From NCBI GenBank assembly GCA_035647455.1, contig DASRNI010000028.1, forward strand, positions 62,001 through 126,000: a DNA stretch of 64,000 bases. The letters are read 5' to 3'. Below are positions 60,978 to 64,000 of the stretch, one piece after another. Within the stretch, counting starts at the first letter, position 1; every line of letters starts with the position of its first letter. Under the pieces are notes generated by a model. The model was not told where the DNA came from, made no database searches, and saw only the letters and a program-made list of their open reading frames with translations. The position numbers were made by a program, and so were the translations under genes. The stretch comes from UBA1361 sp035647455 (GTDB lineage: Bacteria; Bacillota_I; Bacilli_A; RFN20; CAG-826).

Positions 60978-61997
60978 ATGGAAATTTGGGAAATTATTTT
61001 GCTTGTAGCAGGCTTGTATTTGCTCGTTATGCTTTTATATTCTTTGCTTTTATATGTTATTATAAAAGTTAAAACTGGCAAAAGAGAAGATGAAAACGAG
61101 TTATTAACGTACTTTACCGTCGAAGATTATCCATCACTCCGCAGCGAAGATATTCGTTTTAAAAATAAACGTGATGAAAAACTTGCAGGGAAAATTTATT
61201 TTAAAGATAATATCATCTATAATCGCGTCATTTTATTTTTTCCGGGATTTGGTCCAGGTCACATTGCCTATACAACGTTAATTAATGATTTAGTGATGAC
61301 GAACGAATTGCCGGTGATTACTTTTGACTATTCAGGCACTGGCGCAAGTGAAGGAAAGAAGATTCGTGATTTTCTTGATGCTGTTGTTGATGCAGGTTGC
61401 TTAATTAATTTTTTAAAAGGGCAAGAAGAATTCTTAAATACTGAATTTTTATTAATCGGTCATTCGTGGGGTGGCTTTGTTGCGACAAACTTAGCCCCGC
61501 TTTACCCGTTTCTAAAAATTAAACGGATTGTTTCATTAAACGGCGTCACAAATTTCCCTAAAATGTTTCAACATATGACAAAAGCACCATTTATTTTCCC
61601 ATTTGTTGTTCGGGGTATCAATTATTTATTTTATAAAAAGATTGCTTTTACAACGACGAAACGCAGCATTAAAAAAACAACAATACCACATTTATTTATC
61701 CATGGACAAAAAGATGATGCAGTGCCGGTTTACCCGTTTGTTAATGAACTGATGGCTGTTAATGAAGATGAGGGATTGGTTAAATTTCATCTTGAAAATA
61801 CCAAATATCATAATGCTTATTTAACGCTTGAAAGTGAACAAAATCTCCGTTCATTACAAAGTGATCTCAAAGAACTTGATAAAGTTAAATTTAATCGTCC
61901 GCTGCGTGAAAAAATAATGAAAATTGATTTTACAAAATTAGTTGAAAACGATGAAATAATTTTAGAAAGAATTAAAACGTTTTTTACAATAAGTTAG
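60978..61997 (+). CDS. Membrane-anchored alpha/beta hydrolase
   Basis: The 339-residue protein has an N-terminal membrane helix (about 5-30) followed by an alpha/beta-hydrolase domain. FFPGFGPGHIAYTTL forms the oxyanion region, IGHSWGGFVATN holds the nucleophile Ser163, and HGQKDDAVPVYPF and KYHNAYL supply the probable Asp and His. AAGAGGG precedes the ATG and TATAAT lies upstream. Substrate is unknown; membrane anchoring and the envelope-glycan neighbours suggest lipid or glycolipid work. Confidence 0.8.
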   Translation: MEIWEIILLVAGLYLLVMLLYSLLLYVIIKVKTGKREDENELLTYFTVEDYPSLRSEDIRFKNKRDEKLAGKIYFKDNIIYNRVILFFPGFGPGHIAYTTLINDLVMTNELPVITFDYSGTGASEGKKIRDFLDAVVDAGCLINFLKGQEEFLNTEFLLIGHSWGGFVATNLAPLYPFLKIKRIVSLNGVTNFPKMFQHMTKAPFIFPFVVRGINYLFYKKIAFTTTKRSIKKTTIPHLFIHGQKDDAVPVYPFVNELMAVNEDEGLVKFHLENTKYHNAYLTLESEQNLRSLQSDLKELDKVKFNRPLREKIMKIDFTKLVENDEIILERIKTFFTIS

Positions 61998-62028
61998 TAA
62001 TTACTTAATTATATTAAGTAAGATGTTG

Positions 62029-62037
62029 TGCTATACT
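62029..62037 (+). promoter_or_regulatory. Extended -10 promoter of the flippase-like gene, leaderless arrangement
   Basis: TGC-TATACT is followed by seven bases and the ATG at 62045, with no ribosome-binding site between. Confidence 0.5.
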
Positions 62038-62044
62038 TAAAGCC

Positions 62045-63316
62045 ATGGAACAAAAAGAAACAAAAACAACAACACAATTAAAAGTTGTTGATAAACAAAA
62101 ACGCAACAATCGACATCTAATCAATATTGTTGTTATTTTAGTAATCACATTTGGTTATACGATTTATTCGTTGTGGGGAGATTTACCCCAAGTTATGGAA
62201 ATTTTTACCCGTGAACAAGGTGCTGATTATCGGATACTAGCGATTATTGTTTTTCTTATTGCAATGCGCTTTTTTATTGATGGTGTAATTTTATTTTTCT
62301 TCGCGCGTCTTTATACCCCGCATTACAAATTACATCGCGGAATTGCCAACGGACTTGTCGGTCGTTTTTATAGTGATATTACGCCGAGCTCAAGTGGTGG
62401 ACAATTTTTTCAAGTTAAAACATTTTCAAAACAAGGAATTCCTGTTGCGATCAGTGCTTCAATTTTAGTTATGTATTTTATTCTCTACCAAAGTGTCTCT
62501 CTATTAATGGGGACAGCCGCAATTTTTATTAATTTAGAACATTTTTCAACGATGCAACCAGTAATACTCTTCGGCCTTAATATTCCCGTATGGGTTTTCT
62601 CGCTACTTGGATTTCTCGTTAATGCGGTCGCAATTATTGGGATATTTCTCATTGCTCACTCGATAAAAACACATAACTTCTTAATTAATAAAGGTGTTGC
62701 AATAGGGGCAAAACTTCGTCTTGTTAAAGATGTTGAAAAATCGAAAGCTAAATTACATATTACTTTCGAAAACTTCCGGGTTGAACTACGGCGACTTTAC
62801 GCAAACATTCCTGCAACAATACTTTTGGTAATTTTGTTTTTCGTGAAATTTACTGTCGACTTTTCATTTACTTACTTTATCGCCATTATGCTCGACCCGA
62901 CATTAGTTGGTACATTAGACTATATTTCAACTGTCTCAAAGTCAAGTTTCTTGTTAATGATTACTAATATCGTGCCGATTCCTGGCGCGGCTGGTTTTGC
63001 CGAATACTTTTATGAATTAATGTTCCATGGTTCATTTTTAAATAAAGACTTACATTTCACAAAAGCAGTACAACTTGTGTGGCGTGCGACTTTATTTTAT
63101 ACCGGACTCATTGTTGGGGGCTTGGTCACCGCGTTTTATCGCTCAAGTATGGAAGAATTTGTCGATGAAGATGGCAACGTTAAAACATTCATTGATGTAC
63201 AAAGTGATACGTATGAAGAGCGGAAAGCAAGTAGTGATACAGCATTCCTAACGAGCCAACTTTCAATTAGCCAAATTGCGAAGAAACTTAATCCGAAAAA
63301 AGGCAAGGATAAATAG
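62045..63316 (+). CDS. Flippase-like membrane protein (LPG synthase TM / AglD2 domain)
   Basis: The 423-residue protein has about eight membrane helices and matches the membrane part of lysylphosphatidylglycerol synthases without the aminoacyl-transferase domain. YSDITPSSSGGQFFQVK (about 115-131) and IVPIPGAAGFAEYF (about 315-328) are the two family signatures. Stand-alone members often sit beside lipid glycosyltransferases and are proposed to flip lipids or glycolipids. The GT4 gene follows with no gap. The message is probably leaderless. Confidence 0.82.
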   Translation: MEQKETKTTTQLKVVDKQKRNNRHLINIVVILVITFGYTIYSLWGDLPQVMEIFTREQGADYRILAIIVFLIAMRFFIDGVILFFFARLYTPHYKLHRGIANGLVGRFYSDITPSSSGGQFFQVKTFSKQGIPVAISASILVMYFILYQSVSLLMGTAAIFINLEHFSTMQPVILFGLNIPVWVFSLLGFLVNAVAIIGIFLIAHSIKTHNFLINKGVAIGAKLRLVKDVEKSKAKLHITFENFRVELRRLYANIPATILLVILFFVKFTVDFSFTYFIAIMLDPTLVGTLDYISTVSKSSFLLMITNIVPIPGAAGFAEYFYELMFHGSFLNKDLHFTKAVQLVWRATLFYTGLIVGGLVTAFYRSSMEEFVDEDGNVKTFIDVQSDTYEERKASSDTAFLTSQLSISQIAKKLNPKKGKDK

Positions 63317-64000
63317 GTGAATAAGAAACTTCGTATTGCGATTTTCAGCGATACGTTTGTTCCAGATATTAATGGTGTCGCTGTTTCGACGTTTAATTTG
63401 TGGACGAGCTTACGTGCTCGTGGACATTATGTCGTTGTTGTTACATCTAACCCTTATTCGCGTAAAGTCACACTTAAAGATGATGTATTACGAATACCGG
63501 GAATTGAAATGAAAAAACTTTTCGGATATCATTTTGCTCCCCCAAGCCGCCGTGCTTATAAAATCTTAAAAAAACTAAACATTGATGTTGTTCACGTGCA
63601 AAGTGAAGCGGGAATGGGGATGTTTGGTAAGTGGTTTGCACGATTACGACGCCTACCCTATGTGTATACTTACCACACAATGTACGAAGATTATACGCAT
63701 TATGTCACAAAGGGAAAGATGGATCCATTTGCGAAAAGTATTATTCGTCATTTTTCACGTTGGCAAGCAGAAAGCGCGAGTGAATTCATTTCACCAAGCG
63801 ATAAAACAAAGATTGCACTGCGTGAATACGGTGTTTATCGCTATGTCAATGTTATTCCAACAGGGATTGATTTTACAAAATTTGCAGCGACAAAAGAAAG
63901 CTTAGCTTTTGCAGAAGAATACAAAGCAAAACACGGATTAAATCAAACATTTAATTTAGTTTATGTTGGCCGTGTGGCAAAAGAAAAAAGTATTGATGTA
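63317..64000 (+). CDS. GT4-family glycosyltransferase, N-terminal part (cut by window end)
   Basis: GTG 63317 directly follows the flippase-like stop, and the frame stays open for 228 codons to the window end. The start (LRIAIFSDTFVPDINGVAVS), YTYHTMYEDYTHYV, VIPTGIDFTKF and YVGRVAKEKSIDV are GT-B GT4 signatures close to the diacylglycerol glucosyltransferases (alMGS/UgtP-like) that make membrane glycolipids. AAGGA lies about 7 bases upstream of the GTG. Pairing with a flippase-like protein supports glycolipid synthesis. The catalytic C-terminal Glu region lies beyond the window. Confidence 0.85.
   Translation, partial: MNKKLRIAIFSDTFVPDINGVAVSTFNLWTSLRARGHYVVVVTSNPYSRKVTLKDDVLRIPGIEMKKLFGYHFAPPSRRAYKILKKLNIDVVHVQSEAGMGMFGKWFARLRRLPYVYTYHTMYEDYTHYVTKGKMDPFAKSIIRHFSRWQAESASEFISPSDKTKIALREYGVYRYVNVIPTGIDFTKFAATKESLAFAEEYKAKHGLNQTFNLVYVGRVAKEKSIDV

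Overview
The window is 64 kb of AT-rich, gene-dense bacterial chromosome. Gene content and order point to a low-GC Gram-positive lineage (Bacillota, or wall-poor relatives such as Acholeplasma or Izemoplasma-like Mycoplasmatota). The pointers are dnaX-ebfC-recR-tmk-holB-ricT-rsmI, prfA-prmC-tsaC-rpiB, comFA-comFC, secA-prfB-yitT-uvrB, ecfA1-ecfA2-ecfT-truA and rplM-rpsI. The genetic code is standard: prmC, tsaC and ecfA2 end in TGA, and prfB (RF2) carries a CTT-TGA-C programmed frameshift, so a Mycoplasma-type code is excluded. The exact taxon cannot be named from the window. No insertion sequence, prophage or CRISPR array is visible.

Layout. 1-9 kb: an FMN reductase and a PH-domain membrane protein, then the three enzymes of UDP-N-acetyl-L-fucosamine synthesis (capF on the minus strand, capG-capE on the plus strand). 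These are interrupted by gdhA, a PEPCK/HPr-kinase-like P-loop protein and a class V aminotransferase. 9-17 kb: house-cleaning and RNA enzymes, an operon of a duplicated DUF1538 membrane protein with two PII-like proteins, and a giant YfhO-type protein. 16.6-22.6 kb (minus): the dnaX-to-rsmI replication/repair operon. 22.8-29.2 kb: a thioredoxin-reductase-like flavoprotein with a two-domain disulfide oxidoreductase, release factor 1 and its methylase, tsaC, rpiB, comFA and comFC. 29.3-40 kb: secA, prfB, yitT, uvrB, secG, folD, a possible ThyX-like protein, an aminopeptidase and a membrane-anchored EEP phosphatase. 40-45 kb: YolD/Y-family polymerase, tRNA-Ala, a uracil-DNA glycosylase, an O-antigen ligase-like protein and nagB. 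45-51 kb: a CBS-nitroreductase fusion, a flavodoxin-like protein, galE, a lysophospholipase-like hydrolase, smpB, folC and a FolT-like ECF S component. 51-58.7 kb: an orphan 38-codon gene under a perfect palindrome, a GH13 glucosidase, dCMP deaminase, the ECF energising module, truA, a YebC protein and a Bax-inhibitor-1 protein. 58.8-64 kb: rplM-rpsI with a leader hairpin, four tRNA genes, a decayed clpP, a membrane-anchored hydrolase, a flippase-like protein and the start of a GT4 glycosyltransferase.

How the genes work together. Several genes serve envelope glycans: capEFG, galE, YfhO, the O-antigen ligase-like protein, the flippase-like protein and the GT4 enzyme. The folate genes folD, folC and folT share the window with the ECF module that probably powers FolT. 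Amino-sugar and glutamate metabolism is represented by nagB and gdhA.

Most worth following up: the DUF1538/PII-like operon; the PEPCK/HPrK-like protein; the CBS-nitroreductase fusion; the 38-codon gene with its 26-bp palindromic operator; the multiply broken clpP whose catalytic serine codon is also mutated; and five genes whose TATAAT-type box lies 6-7 bases before the ATG, implying leaderless mRNAs. Also notable are comFC starting inside comFA behind a perfect ribosome-binding site, an RF2 frameshift site lacking its usual internal Shine-Dalgarno, and a NagB lacking its usual catalytic aspartate.
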